Shown: in pieces, positions 7,581 through 13,591 of the stretch
How the letters are laid out: each line of letters opens with the position of its first letter
Numbering within the stretch: position 1 is the first letter of the stretch
Virus record (IMG/VR): IMGVR_UViG_3300044613_002880
Coordinates: 1-37,464 of that record
DNA: 37,464 nt
Direction: 5' to 3' (one strand)
Source of the DNA: a virus
The notes under the pieces: generated by a model
Seen by the model: only the letters and a program-made list of their open reading frames with translations
Told to the model about the DNA's origin: nothing
Databases searched by the model: none
Made by a program: the position numbers and the translations under genes

Positions 7581-7760
7581 GTGAAGTTCATCATCACCCT
7601 CAACACCGACAACGCCGCCTTCGACAGCGAGGACACGTCCGAGGTCCGTCGCGTCCTCGCGAAGGCGGCCGATCAGATCAGCGATCCGACCGCCAGCGGC
7701 GGTAGCGTCCGAGACTCGAACGGCAACACCGTATGCACCTGGACAAGCGAGGAGGACTAA
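7581..7760 (+). CDS. Small phage protein
   Basis: 59 residues from GTG 7581, preceded by AAAGGAGACC. The pattern F-I-x-T-L-N-T-D-N-A-A-F then RDSNGNTV is one I recall from short hypothetical proteins of phages of high-GC bacteria. No catalytic or binding motif is visible. It is the last gene before a hairpin and a change in gene-junction style. Confidence 0.7.
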   Translation: MKFIITLNTDNAAFDSEDTSEVRRVLAKAADQISDPTASGGSVRDSNGNTVCTWTSEED

Positions 7761-7794
7761 CTTTCGCCCCCACCAAGCAAGCAATCGAGACTCT

Positions 7795-7819
7795 CAGACT
7801 CGCCGTCGTGGCGACTCTG
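7795..7819 (+). terminator. Hairpin, possible terminator without U-tract
   Basis: CAGACTCGCC (7795-7804) pairs with GGCGACTCTG (7810-7819) with one mismatch and a five-base loop. No T-run follows, so intrinsic termination is doubtful. It lies in the 94-base gap that separates the promoter-rich block from the overlapping gene chain downstream. Confidence 0.35.
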
Positions 7820-7854
7820 GTCCAAAGGAAACACAAGTTGCAGGAGACTGCCCA

Positions 7855-8349
7855 GTGAACGCCACCAAAAGCCAAACCCCCGTGCTCGACTTGATCAACG
7901 CCGCGAAGGCGGCGGGGTGGAAGTACGAGCCCCCGCAGCGGAACCCCAACGCCCTGACGCTCGGCGGCACGACGCACTCGACGCTCATCGCCCCAGGCGT
8001 GAAGGTCGCCGTTGGCAGCCTGCTCCTCTACTACCACGACGGACGAGTTTGGCGAGGGTGCCCCGTCACCGACGCCTCGGAGACTCGCGTCGTCATCGAG
8101 GCGATCGTAGTGGGCCCTGACTTTCGCAGGCACGGTATCGCGACCCGCGCGATTCGAGCGTTGCAGGAGTTGGCCGCCGGGCTCGGGCTGGAGTTGTGGG
8201 CCGAGGCGACGCCGATCGAGGCGTTCAAGGCCAAGGGCCAGCGGACGATCACGACGAGGAAACTCGTGAGGTGGTACAAGTCTCTCGGCTTCGTCGACGC
8301 GTACCCGGGAGAGGGCGATCGAATTCTCAAGTGGAGCAGCGTCCAGTGA
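7855..8349 (+). CDS. GNAT-family acetyltransferase
   Basis: 164 residues from GTG 7855 (CAGGAGACTGCCC). The acetyl-CoA-binding region is clear: VVIEAIVVGPDFRRHGIATR carries the R-R-x-G-x-A/G loop of GNAT enzymes, followed by a helix and a second strand (LELWAEAT). The C-terminal VRWYKSLGF is the usual last GNAT motif. The substrate cannot be deduced. Phage GNAT proteins may modify host proteins, toxins or small molecules. It begins a chain of overlapping genes that runs to 10589. Confidence 0.82.
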   Translation: MNATKSQTPVLDLINAAKAAGWKYEPPQRNPNALTLGGTTHSTLIAPGVKVAVGSLLLYYHDGRVWRGCPVTDASETRVVIEAIVVGPDFRRHGIATRAIRALQELAAGLGLELWAEATPIEAFKAKGQRTITTRKLVRWYKSLGFVDAYPGEGDRILKWSSVQ

Positions 8350-8645
8350 AGACAACCATCCAAACCGAAGACGCGTGGGGTCGACCCATCTACACCTTCA
8401 CTGTCACATTCCAAGAAGTCGGCGGCGAAGGCCGGTCGTGGTCTGGAAAAATCCGCGAGACGGACGAAACGATCAAGGGGCAGTGGCCGAGAGCGGTCAA
8501 ATGCCTCGCGAAACACTTTGACGTCGCGACGAACGCGTTGGGTTACTGCGTCCGCTGGGACGCCGGAAAAATCGTGATGACTCTGAGGTCTGGCGAAGTG
8601 TGCGAGATTCCTGTGACGGCAACTTATCGAAGGAGGTATCAGTGA
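8346..8645 (+). CDS. Hypothetical protein
   Basis: 99 residues. GTG 8346 overlaps the preceding stop as GTGA, indicating translational coupling. Beta-strand-rich N-terminal half (TIQTEDAWGRPIYTFTVTF), one Cys-containing middle segment, and a basic end YRRRYQ. No known family. Confidence 0.68.
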   Translation: MKTTIQTEDAWGRPIYTFTVTFQEVGGEGRSWSGKIRETDETIKGQWPRAVKCLAKHFDVATNALGYCVRWDAGKIVMTLRSGEVCEIPVTATYRRRYQ

Positions 8646-8812
8646 GAATTGAAATCGAAATCACGGCGACGGAGAAGGAGGCTCTGCGACGCGCCATCGC
8701 GGGGCTCGCGGCCGACGAGGCCAAGCGGTGGCTCGGCCGAAAGAGGCCCAGCAAGATTCAACTGGCGTGCGAGAGTCTGTACGAAAAAATCTTCGATAGA
8801 AAGGTGGTCTGA
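8642..8812 (+). CDS. Small hypothetical protein
   Basis: 56 residues from GTG 8642, which overlaps the previous stop by GTGA. AAGGAGG lies just upstream. It consists of a beta strand (RIEIEITATE) and two basic helices (ALRRAIAGLAADEAKRWLG). Similar in size and layout to ribbon-helix-helix proteins, but the match is too weak to call. Function unknown. Confidence 0.62.
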   Translation: MRIEIEITATEKEALRRAIAGLAADEAKRWLGRKRPSKIQLACESLYEKIFDRKVV

Positions 8813-8813
8813 C

Positions 8814-9254
8814 GTGAACTACGCAATCGTCGATCTCGGCACCTTGTGGGACCACGAGGCAGCCAACTGGAGAGACAAGGTCTTCGTGGTCAGCCTCGAA
8901 GACAGCGACAGCCTCGTCGGCATCGGGAACGTATTCGCGGACGTCGGCCAGCCCGACAAGCGGTTCATTTACAGGTACGCGACGGGCAAGTGGGGTGAGG
9001 TGATCGGCGGCAACGATCACCGGCCGTACCACGGCCCCGTGCCATCGCTCGAAGTCTGCGACGTGTGCGAGCGAATCTTCTACTCGAAGACTCGCTGCAC
9101 GAATCGTCGATGCGGCAATTGTCACCGAGAGCACTGTACCAAAAATGGTGCAACCGAGCCGGGGCACGGGCGGACGTGGCCCGAGCCAGTGAACGTCGGA
9201 GAGCATGAAGATCGGCTGAACGTCATTCGCGAACAGATTGGAGGGCGACGATGA
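8814..9254 (+). CDS. Cys-rich zinc-binding protein
   Basis: 146 residues from GTG 8814, one base after the previous stop. The N-terminal half is an unrecognised beta-rich domain. Residues 80-107 carry CDVCERIF...TRCTNRRCGNCHREHC, enough Cys and His for two zinc sites of a ribbon or treble-clef type. A nucleic-acid-binding role is plausible. No nuclease signature such as HNH is complete. Ends in an ATGA overlap with the next gene. Confidence 0.7.
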   Translation: MNYAIVDLGTLWDHEAANWRDKVFVVSLEDSDSLVGIGNVFADVGQPDKRFIYRYATGKWGEVIGGNDHRPYHGPVPSLEVCDVCERIFYSKTRCTNRRCGNCHREHCTKNGATEPGHGRTWPEPVNVGEHEDRLNVIREQIGGRR

Positions 9255-9622
9255 TCCAAGACCCACAAGGCAAGAACCGACCCGTCTACACCGTCAACGA
9301 AAAGAGCGTGAGCCTCTGGCTGCCACGGGCGGACGGAGGTTACGAGTACGAGGAGACCTACGCCAACTTCGAGGACCTGAAGGAGGCCTATCCGGACGCG
9401 GTCAAGAACGTCTTCCGTCGATACCAGCCAAACCGGCGACGGCACCCGGACGTTCACTTTCGCCCGTCTGGGCTCGCGGTCTACTGCCGGAAGTATCTCG
9501 CCCCGGAGGCGACTCTCCAGGCAGATCAACTCGGGAACGCCCAGACGACGACGGACGTCGCCCGCGTGACTTGTAAGACGTGTCTCAAGGCAATCATTTT
9601 TCTCGCACGGAGGATCGCATGA
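9251..9622 (+). CDS. Hypothetical protein
   Basis: 123 residues, ATG in an ATGA junction with the preceding gene. N-terminal YTVNEKSVSLWLPRADGGYEYEE has strand-turn-strand character, followed by an acidic helix and a basic middle part. CRKYL...CKTCLKA near the end supplies three Cys. No family recognised. Confidence 0.68.
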   Translation: MIQDPQGKNRPVYTVNEKSVSLWLPRADGGYEYEETYANFEDLKEAYPDAVKNVFRRYQPNRRRHPDVHFRPSGLAVYCRKYLAPEATLQADQLGNAQTTTDVARVTCKTCLKAIIFLARRIA

Positions 9623-9834
9623 GTTATCGAACCACACGAGTCGCCCTGAGTTCTCCCGACATCATCACCCCTGGCAGCATCGTCCGGCTGGGCGATCGGC
9701 TGCACAAGGTCGTGACGCCGCGAATCCTGGAGGACTGCCTTACGAGGGAATGGGTATACGATGCGTCTTTGTACGGATACGCTGACGCCAAGCCAGTGAA
9801 GGTCGAGTTCGTTTCACCACCGGAGAGAAAGTAA
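9619..9834 (+). CDS. Small hypothetical protein
   Basis: 71 residues from ATG 9619, overlapping the previous stop as ATGA, with GGAGG upstream. Strand-rich sequence (PGSIVRLGDRLHKVV) reminiscent of small SH3-like barrels, but too short to classify. Stop and next start overlap as TAATG. Confidence 0.65.
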   Translation: MSYRTTRVALSSPDIITPGSIVRLGDRLHKVVTPRILEDCLTREWVYDASLYGYADAKPVKVEFVSPPERK

Positions 9835-10172
9835 TGAACATTCTTTTTTTGGACGAAGAGCAATCGCAAGTGATCCCCGCTCTCGCGAAGGCGATGGCTG
9901 ATGCCTCCTCCAAGTGCGCCGCCGCCGCCGAGGCGGAGGGGAACAATGAACAGCGAGACCACTTCCTTGACAGGCAGAAGCAGTACGAGTCTCTGTCCGA
10001 CTCGCTTCAGCACTTCAACGACGTCGACGACACCGCCGCGTACTACTTCTCGACGCCGCTCGGGAGAGCGTACCTCACGGCGGCGTTCGTCGCACTCCGA
10101 CTTCGCGTCGGGCTGGGGCACGCGTGGAATAAATACGTCAAGCCGGAGTTTGAAGCAAGGGAGGCGACATGA
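9834..10172 (+). CDS. Hypothetical helical protein
   Basis: 112 residues. ATG 9834 overlaps the previous stop in TAATG. Ala/Glu-rich helices dominate (AKAMADASSKCAAAAEAEG). The C-terminal part contains a mildly hydrophobic helix (YLTAAFVALRLRVGLG) that is too interrupted for a confident membrane call. Function unknown. Confidence 0.66.
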   Translation: MNILFLDEEQSQVIPALAKAMADASSKCAAAAEAEGNNEQRDHFLDRQKQYESLSDSLQHFNDVDDTAAYYFSTPLGRAYLTAAFVALRLRVGLGHAWNKYVKPEFEAREAT

Positions 10173-10348
10173 ACTGGCTCTTCGGTAGCAAGAATAAGAC
10201 GGACGACCTCCAGGCCCTCGCGACGAGGCTGGAGGCGGACAACGACCGGCTCCGCCGCGAGAACGCCGTGCTCACGAATCTCGTCCGTGCGTTGCGTGAC
10301 GTGAACGAACACCTCGACAAGATGAGGCAATATGAAACGACGAATTGA
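10169..10348 (+). CDS. 59-residue coiled-coil protein
   Basis: A short ORF in an ATGA overlap with the previous gene. After MNWLFGSKNK the rest is heptad-like (LQALATRLEADNDRLRREN, then VLTNLVRALRDVNEHL): a leucine-zipper-type coiled coil with a short hydrophobic N-terminus. A dimeric adaptor or regulator is possible. The following gene starts inside it at 10332. Confidence 0.62.
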   Translation: MNWLFGSKNKTDDLQALATRLEADNDRLRRENAVLTNLVRALRDVNEHLDKMRQYETTN

Positions 10349-10589
10349 CCTTCAGAAGGCGGTCGCGAAGGCCGGTGGCCGAGTCGACGGGTGCCCCCCG
10401 TGCTGGTGTGGCGGAGAGAGACTTGTCGACTCGCCTCCGGACTTCGACCCCTCGAAGCCAGAGTACGTCGACTGGCACGAGGCATTCGACTGCTATGAGA
10501 CCGAGCACCTGGAGGTCTATCTCACGCGGTGCTCGGCCTGCTCACGGCTCTATAATCACGTTTCCAAAAGAACGCCATCGGTGGTATGA
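10332..10589 (+). CDS. Hypothetical Cys-rich protein
   Basis: 85 residues from ATG 10332, overlapping the coiled-coil gene by 17 bases, with GATGAGG upstream. The arrangement CPPCWCGG and CSACSRLY suggests one zinc site, and the acidic middle contains DWHEAFDCYETEHLEVYL. Last gene of the overlapping chain. A degenerate promoter-operator lies at its 3' end. Confidence 0.66.
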   Translation: MKRRIDLQKAVAKAGGRVDGCPPCWCGGERLVDSPPDFDPSKPEYVDWHEAFDCYETEHLEVYLTRCSACSRLYNHVSKRTPSVV

Positions 10590-10590
10590 T
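10562..10590 (+). promoter_or_regulatory. Degenerate promoter-operator copy before the HTH gene
   Basis: TTCCAA (10562-10567), 17 bases, TATGAT (10585-10590). The spacer keeps CATCGGTG, the right half of the operator of copies 2 and 6, but the left half is lost. The element overlaps the end of the preceding gene. It could give autoregulation if the HTH protein binds the operators, which is inference only. Confidence 0.45.
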
Positions 10591-10616
10591 TGACCGCACC
10601 CCCTGGAGAAACTTAG

Positions 10617-10865
10617 ATGAAAGTCACGAAACTTCCCCCTGACCCCGTCTCGACAAGAGACGCCGCCCAGGTGCTCGGAATGTCCATGTCCCACATCCGC
10701 ACTTTGGCACGCAAGAAGATTTTGAAGGCCACGGCCTGGGGGCCGACGCTGGCGTTCAGCCTTGCGGACGTGAGGGCATACGGCAAAGAAAAAGCCGACG
10801 GCCGCAAGAAGGGCAAGGTTCGAGGTGCCCACCCCGGCGGCTTCAAGCCCGATCTTGTGTCATAG
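10617..10865 (+). CDS. Small helix-turn-helix DNA-binding protein
   Basis: 82 residues, ATG 10617 after CTGGAGAAACTTAG. Residues 12-45 (STRDAAQVLGMSMSHIRTLARKK then GPTLAFSLADVRAYG) form the winged-helix layout of the excisionase/MerR-like HTH_17 group: aligned helix, recognition helix and a wing ending in D-V-x-x-Y. The C-terminal tail is Lys/Gly-rich. It is the only recognisable DNA-binding regulator in the promoter-rich block and has a degenerate copy of the operator in front of it. It could be a regulator or excisionase. The stop codon lies in a GTCATAG box. Confidence 0.78.
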   Translation: MKVTKLPPDPVSTRDAAQVLGMSMSHIRTLARKKILKATAWGPTLAFSLADVRAYGKEKADGRKKGKVRGAHPGGFKPDLVS

Positions 10866-10902
10866 TTGAAAAAGTCCTGTTTTCCAGCGATTTTCAGGCC
10901 AC

Positions 10903-10931
10903 TTGCAATGCACCTAGATCGGTGCTATACT
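10903..10931 (+). promoter_or_regulatory. Promoter-operator copy 8
   Basis: TTGCAA (10903-10908), 17 bases, TATACT (10926-10931). Palindrome GCACCT-agat-CGGTGC has one mismatch. The GTCATAG box (10859-10865) is 37 bases upstream instead of 3-15. The extra bases contain A- and T-runs that may act as an UP element. Confidence 0.82.
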
Positions 10932-10969
10932 TGGGGCAGTTCGAGACAACAACCAGGAGAGCCAAACCC

Positions 10970-11359
10970 ATGTCCGCATTCGTCGTCAGCAAAAAACACG
11001 TCGCCGCCCTCGCCAACTACGCCGTCTCCAAGAAGGTCTGGCTCGGCGGCAAGTCTGCCGGGCCCGCAGACTTCGAGAGCATCTACAAGACCCTTGCGGC
11101 CGAAAACGTCCGCAGCGTCTGCCACCGTTACGCCGACGAGAAGCCGGAGGCCTACGCCGACTTTCTCAAGCCCGCCGGTCGCAACACGGTCCTCTACACG
11201 CCGGTCGCCGTGATCAAGTTGGCCCAATGCCTCGACTACCAGTCCTGCGAGACGGACGACTGGAAAGAGACTCAGGCCTGCCGGATTTTGAAGTCGATCA
11301 CCAGCGCGGCTATCGACGCCCTGCCCGGCTACCAGGAAGCACCGTGGGCGATCGCTTGA
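10970..11359 (+). CDS. Phage/plasmid hypothetical protein
   Basis: 129 residues from ATG 10970 (CCAGGAGAG upstream), expressed from promoter copy 8. The opening MSAFVVSKKHVAALANYAV is one I recall from a recurrent small family in phages and plasmids of high-GC bacteria. The middle (NVRSVCHRYADEKPEAY) and the Cys-containing LAQCLDYQSCETDDWKE are helical. The family function is unknown to me. Confidence 0.76.
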   Translation: MSAFVVSKKHVAALANYAVSKKVWLGGKSAGPADFESIYKTLAAENVRSVCHRYADEKPEAYADFLKPAGRNTVLYTPVAVIKLAQCLDYQSCETDDWKETQACRILKSITSAAIDALPGYQEAPWAIA

Positions 11360-11384
11360 CAGAAAAGTACGGACTCGGGTACAC
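11356..11384 (+). promoter_or_regulatory. Promoter with GTNYGGATAC motif, site e
   Basis: TTGACA (11356-11361), 17 bases and GTACAC (11379-11384). The spacer contains GTACGGACTC (11367-11376), a variant of the recurrent motif, followed by GGGTACACACC. The -35 overlaps the stop of the preceding gene. The next GTG is 34 bases after the motif. Confidence 0.5.
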
Positions 11385-11410
11385 ACCTCACCCCCAGAAA
11401 GGACACGACA

Positions 11411-11704
11411 GTGGAGCAAGTCACGTTTCAGGAGTTTGCGAAACGCTACTGCGAGCGGCAGGAGCAGACGCCGGAGGGCCTCGCCGAGGTGCTCCGGGAG
11501 AAGAACACCCTTTTCAAGCCGGTCGGCTGGATGCTCCTCCAGTGCATCGTGCTCGATTCCAGTCGGATCGGGCAATACACGATTTTGCCCTACGGAGGCG
11601 GTGCGACTCTCCAAGAAGTTCCGAGTCGTCCGTTCAGCCCTCGCGGGCTGGCGAGCGACATCAGCGAGGTTGTGTGCTTTATTCCGGCAGAGGAGGTGCC
11701 ATGA
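11411..11704 (+). CDS. Hypothetical protein
   Basis: 97 residues from GTG 11411, with AAAGGACACGAC upstream. Helical N-terminus (TFQEFAKRYCERQEQTPEG) and a hydrophobic middle (VGWMLLQCIVLDSS) that is too short and polar for a clear membrane span. No family recognised. Ends in an ATGA overlap. Confidence 0.65.
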   Translation: MEQVTFQEFAKRYCERQEQTPEGLAEVLREKNTLFKPVGWMLLQCIVLDSSRIGQYTILPYGGGATLQEVPSRPFSPRGLASDISEVVCFIPAEEVP

Positions 11705-12012
11705 AGACTATCCGCCAGCACGAGTATAGAGTCAGCGAGCGTGTCGTCATTCGCCCTGGAGATTCTTTCCGGGCGAAGGGCGGTCCGTACTGGAAATCGA
11801 GCGACGGAGCGAAGATTCGCCTGACGTCGACGGGCCCATTCAAGTTCATTGCCTACGTCAAGCGTGGTGCAGTTGGCTGGATTGAGTGTGTCGACCGAGA
11901 GGGCTGCTTCGCGGTGCTCCACGTCGAGGGTCGCCGGAGGCGGATCGACTGTTCTCTGGTTCCGAGGCCCTACACGATCACCGGAAAAAAGAGGCCTATC
12001 GCGAAGGCTTGA
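11701..12012 (+). CDS. Hypothetical basic protein
   Basis: 103 residues, ATG in ATGA overlap. Beta-rich and strongly basic (VSERVVIRPGDSFRAKGGPYWKS, VEGRRRRIDCSLV, TGKKRPIAKA). The PGDSFRAKGGPYW opening resembles small barrel domains found in phage proteins of unknown role. Nucleic-acid contact is possible from charge alone. Confidence 0.66.
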   Translation: MKTIRQHEYRVSERVVIRPGDSFRAKGGPYWKSSDGAKIRLTSTGPFKFIAYVKRGAVGWIECVDREGCFAVLHVEGRRRRIDCSLVPRPYTITGKKRPIAKA

Positions 12013-12047
12013 CAATAGTGCGATTGCTGGATAAATTGTCTGGACAA
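12009..12047 (+). promoter_or_regulatory. Promoter plus GTNYGGATAC-like motif, site f
   Basis: TTGACA (12009-12014), 17 bases and TAAATT (12032-12037), followed at once by GTCTGGACAA (12038-12047) and GTGAACC. Here the motif variant lies downstream of a complete promoter. TTGTC-TG-GACAA is palindromic at this site. It drives the DUF932-like gene at 12079. Confidence 0.5.
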
Positions 12048-12078
12048 GTGAACCCAAACCCCCGAGGAGTAGATTGAA

Positions 12079-12837
12079 ATGAGCGAGATCAAAAACAAGT
12101 TGTGCCTCCACGCTGGTGCCGCCCTCGTCGATCGCGACGCGGTCAATGCAGTGGCGACGCCAGAGCCGACGGTGTCCGAGAAGAACCGGCTGTGGCAGCC
12201 GGTGGCTCACGGTGCCGTCATCGATGCGGTCGAGAACTCGATCGTCGGCAGCGGACTCTCGATCGCGGATCGGGCGTTCGCTCTGACGAAGGACGGTGCA
12301 AGGTTGTTCGGCCTGATCACTCTCGCGAGCGACAAGCCGGACTACGCGGTCACGATCGGCGTCCGGAACAGTCACGACAAGTCCTTCCCAGTCGGCCTCG
12401 CGCTCGGGAGCCGGGTCTTCGTCTGCGACAATCTGGCGTTCTCCAGTGACGTGAACATCGCCTCGAAGCACACGCGGTTCATCTACGACCGCCTGCCACG
12501 GCTCGTGGCGGACGGCGTGGCTCAACTCGTGGCTCACCGGGCGAACCAGGACCGTCGGATCGAGTGCTACAAGGACCTGGAGATTCGCGGGCAGGCCCAC
12601 CTCCACGACCTCGTGCTCCGTGCCTACCGGGCGCAGGCGATCCCGGCGCAGGCGATCCCGCGAGTGATCGAGGAGTTCGAGGAGCCGCGTCACCCGGAGT
12701 TTGTTGCTCCAACTGGCTGGTCTCTCTTCAACGCGTTCACCGAAGTGCTGAAGCCCTTCGGCGAACTCCAGAAGCGTACCCAGCGGCTCCACGGCATCAT
12801 CGACGCGGAGGTTGGCCCTCAGTTGCTGGCGGTGTAG
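12079..12837 (+). CDS. DUF932-like phage/plasmid protein
   Basis: 252 residues, ATG 12079 with CGAGGAG upstream. The order W-x-P-V-x-H, I-x-x-V, DRAFALTKDGARLFGLITL, IGVRNSHDKSFPVGLALG-x-R-V-FVCDNLAFSSD is the hallmark of the DUF932 family (phage/plasmid-like protein). These are common in mobile elements and often sit near replication or recombination genes. The biochemical role is unsettled. Length fits the shorter family members. The C-terminal half has an internal five-residue duplication. Its position opens the DNA-metabolism module. Confidence 0.85.
   Translation: MSEIKNKLCLHAGAALVDRDAVNAVATPEPTVSEKNRLWQPVAHGAVIDAVENSIVGSGLSIADRAFALTKDGARLFGLITLASDKPDYAVTIGVRNSHDKSFPVGLALGSRVFVCDNLAFSSDVNIASKHTRFIYDRLPRLVADGVAQLVAHRANQDRRIECYKDLEIRGQAHLHDLVLRAYRAQAIPAQAIPRVIEEFEEPRHPEFVAPTGWSLFNAFTEVLKPFGELQKRTQRLHGIIDAEVGPQLLAV
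12631..12660 (+). repeat. Perfect 15-bp tandem duplication
   Basis: GCGCAGGCGATCCCG occurs twice back to back and gives AQAIPAQAIP in the DUF932-like protein. It is in frame, so length changes by slippage would keep the gene open. Confidence 0.9.
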
Positions 12838-12846
12838 TTTCGGAAT

Positions 12847-12856
12847 GTACGGACAC
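12847..12856 (+). promoter_or_regulatory. GTNYGGATAC motif, site g
   Basis: GTACGGACAC then GGGCACC, nine bases after the stop codon at 12837. A strong hairpin starts within the motif tail (12862). Confidence 0.42.
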
Positions 12857-12861
12857 GGGCA

Positions 12862-12893
12862 CCGGCGGGGCAGGCACGAGGCCTCCCCGCCGG
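12862..12893 (+). terminator. Very stable GC hairpin (leader or terminator-like)
   Basis: CCGGCGGGG (12862-12870) pairs with CCCCGCCGG (12885-12893). AGGC/GCCT extends the stem inwards, leaving one bulged base and a five-base loop. No U-tract follows, so a factor-independent terminator is unlikely. It lies between the site g motif and the ribosome site of the next gene, so it may instead be a 5' leader hairpin. Confidence 0.6.
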
Positions 12894-12922
12894 GCCGCCC
12901 CTAACACACGAAGGAGAGACCA

Positions 12923-13240
12923 GTGAGCAAAAACAAAGGACCATTTCGCTGGCCGTTCGCCAAGTGGCGGCAGCAGTGGATCGCCGAGGGCGATCGGCTT
13001 GTCGCCCAGGCGGAGGAGGTCAAGAACGAGGGTCTCGTTCGTCGCAGCCGCTACGAGGCGGCAGCGAAACTGTACATCAAGAGTGCTGGATTCTACCGTC
13101 GTGCGGGCCTCGGCTTGTGCGCGGCGACGAGTTACCAGGACGCTGCCGACTGTTACTCGGTGCTCGGCGACGATACCGGCTGCAAGAGTTGCGAGGAGAA
13201 GGCAGAAGCGATCCCAGTCTATTACGAGGAGGCGGTTTGA
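12923..13240 (+). CDS. Small TPR-like helical protein
   Basis: 105 residues from GTG 12923 (GAAGGAGAGACC). The basic N-terminus (KGPFRWPFAKWRQQW) precedes helical pairs of TPR character: RYEAAAKLYIKSAGFYRRAG and AATSYQDAADCYSVLGD share the small-residue and aromatic spacing of tetratricopeptide repeats. Protein-protein contact is likely. The partner is unknown. Confidence 0.68.
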   Translation: MSKNKGPFRWPFAKWRQQWIAEGDRLVAQAEEVKNEGLVRRSRYEAAAKLYIKSAGFYRRAGLGLCAATSYQDAADCYSVLGDDTGCKSCEEKAEAIPVYYEEAV

Positions 13241-13242
13241 TC

Positions 13243-13545
13243 ATGTTTTACGCACAGTTTTCGGAGTTCGCCAACAGCGACGGGACGCCCTCGGCGGACA
13301 TCGTCGAGGTCGAAATCGTCGCCAGGAACCCGACGAGGCCCGACCGGACGATTGTTCAGTACCCGGGTCCGATGGGCTTTTGCACCGATGTGTTCACTCG
13401 GGAACTCTTCGGCACCCGCGAGGCTGCGGCCGAGCGTTTGATCGAGAGGCTTGAGAGTTTCAAGTCCGAGAAAAAAAGTCGTCTGGATGCCGTGATCGAA
13501 AAAATTCGATCGGCATACTTGCCAGACCCGGCAGTCGTCGGTTAG
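13243..13545 (+). CDS. Hypothetical protein
   Basis: 100 residues from ATG 13243, two bases after the previous stop, with GAGGAGG as ribosome site. N-terminal beta-rich half (YAQFSEFANSDG...VEVEIVARNP) and a charged helical C-terminus (AAERLIERLESFKSEKKSR). No known family. It directly precedes the helicase gene but has no helicase-loader signature. Confidence 0.66.
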   Translation: MFYAQFSEFANSDGTPSADIVEVEIVARNPTRPDRTIVQYPGPMGFCTDVFTRELFGTREAAAERLIERLESFKSEKKSRLDAVIEKIRSAYLPDPAVVG

Positions 13546-13566
13546 TCTCCGCTCCCTCTAAACAAA

Positions 13567-13576
13567 GTACGGATAC
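13567..13576 (+). promoter_or_regulatory. GTNYGGATAC motif, site h
   Basis: GTACGGATAC followed by AGGTAGG, 15 bases before ATG 13592. Here the motif tail doubles as the ribosome site. Confidence 0.48.
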
Positions 13577-13591
13577 AGGTAGGCAACAGGC

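Noticed and set aside
10551-10556. TATAAT inside the gene at 10332.
   Set aside because: No -35 at 16-18 bases upstream; the TTCCAA/TATGAT pair slightly downstream explains the HTH gene better.
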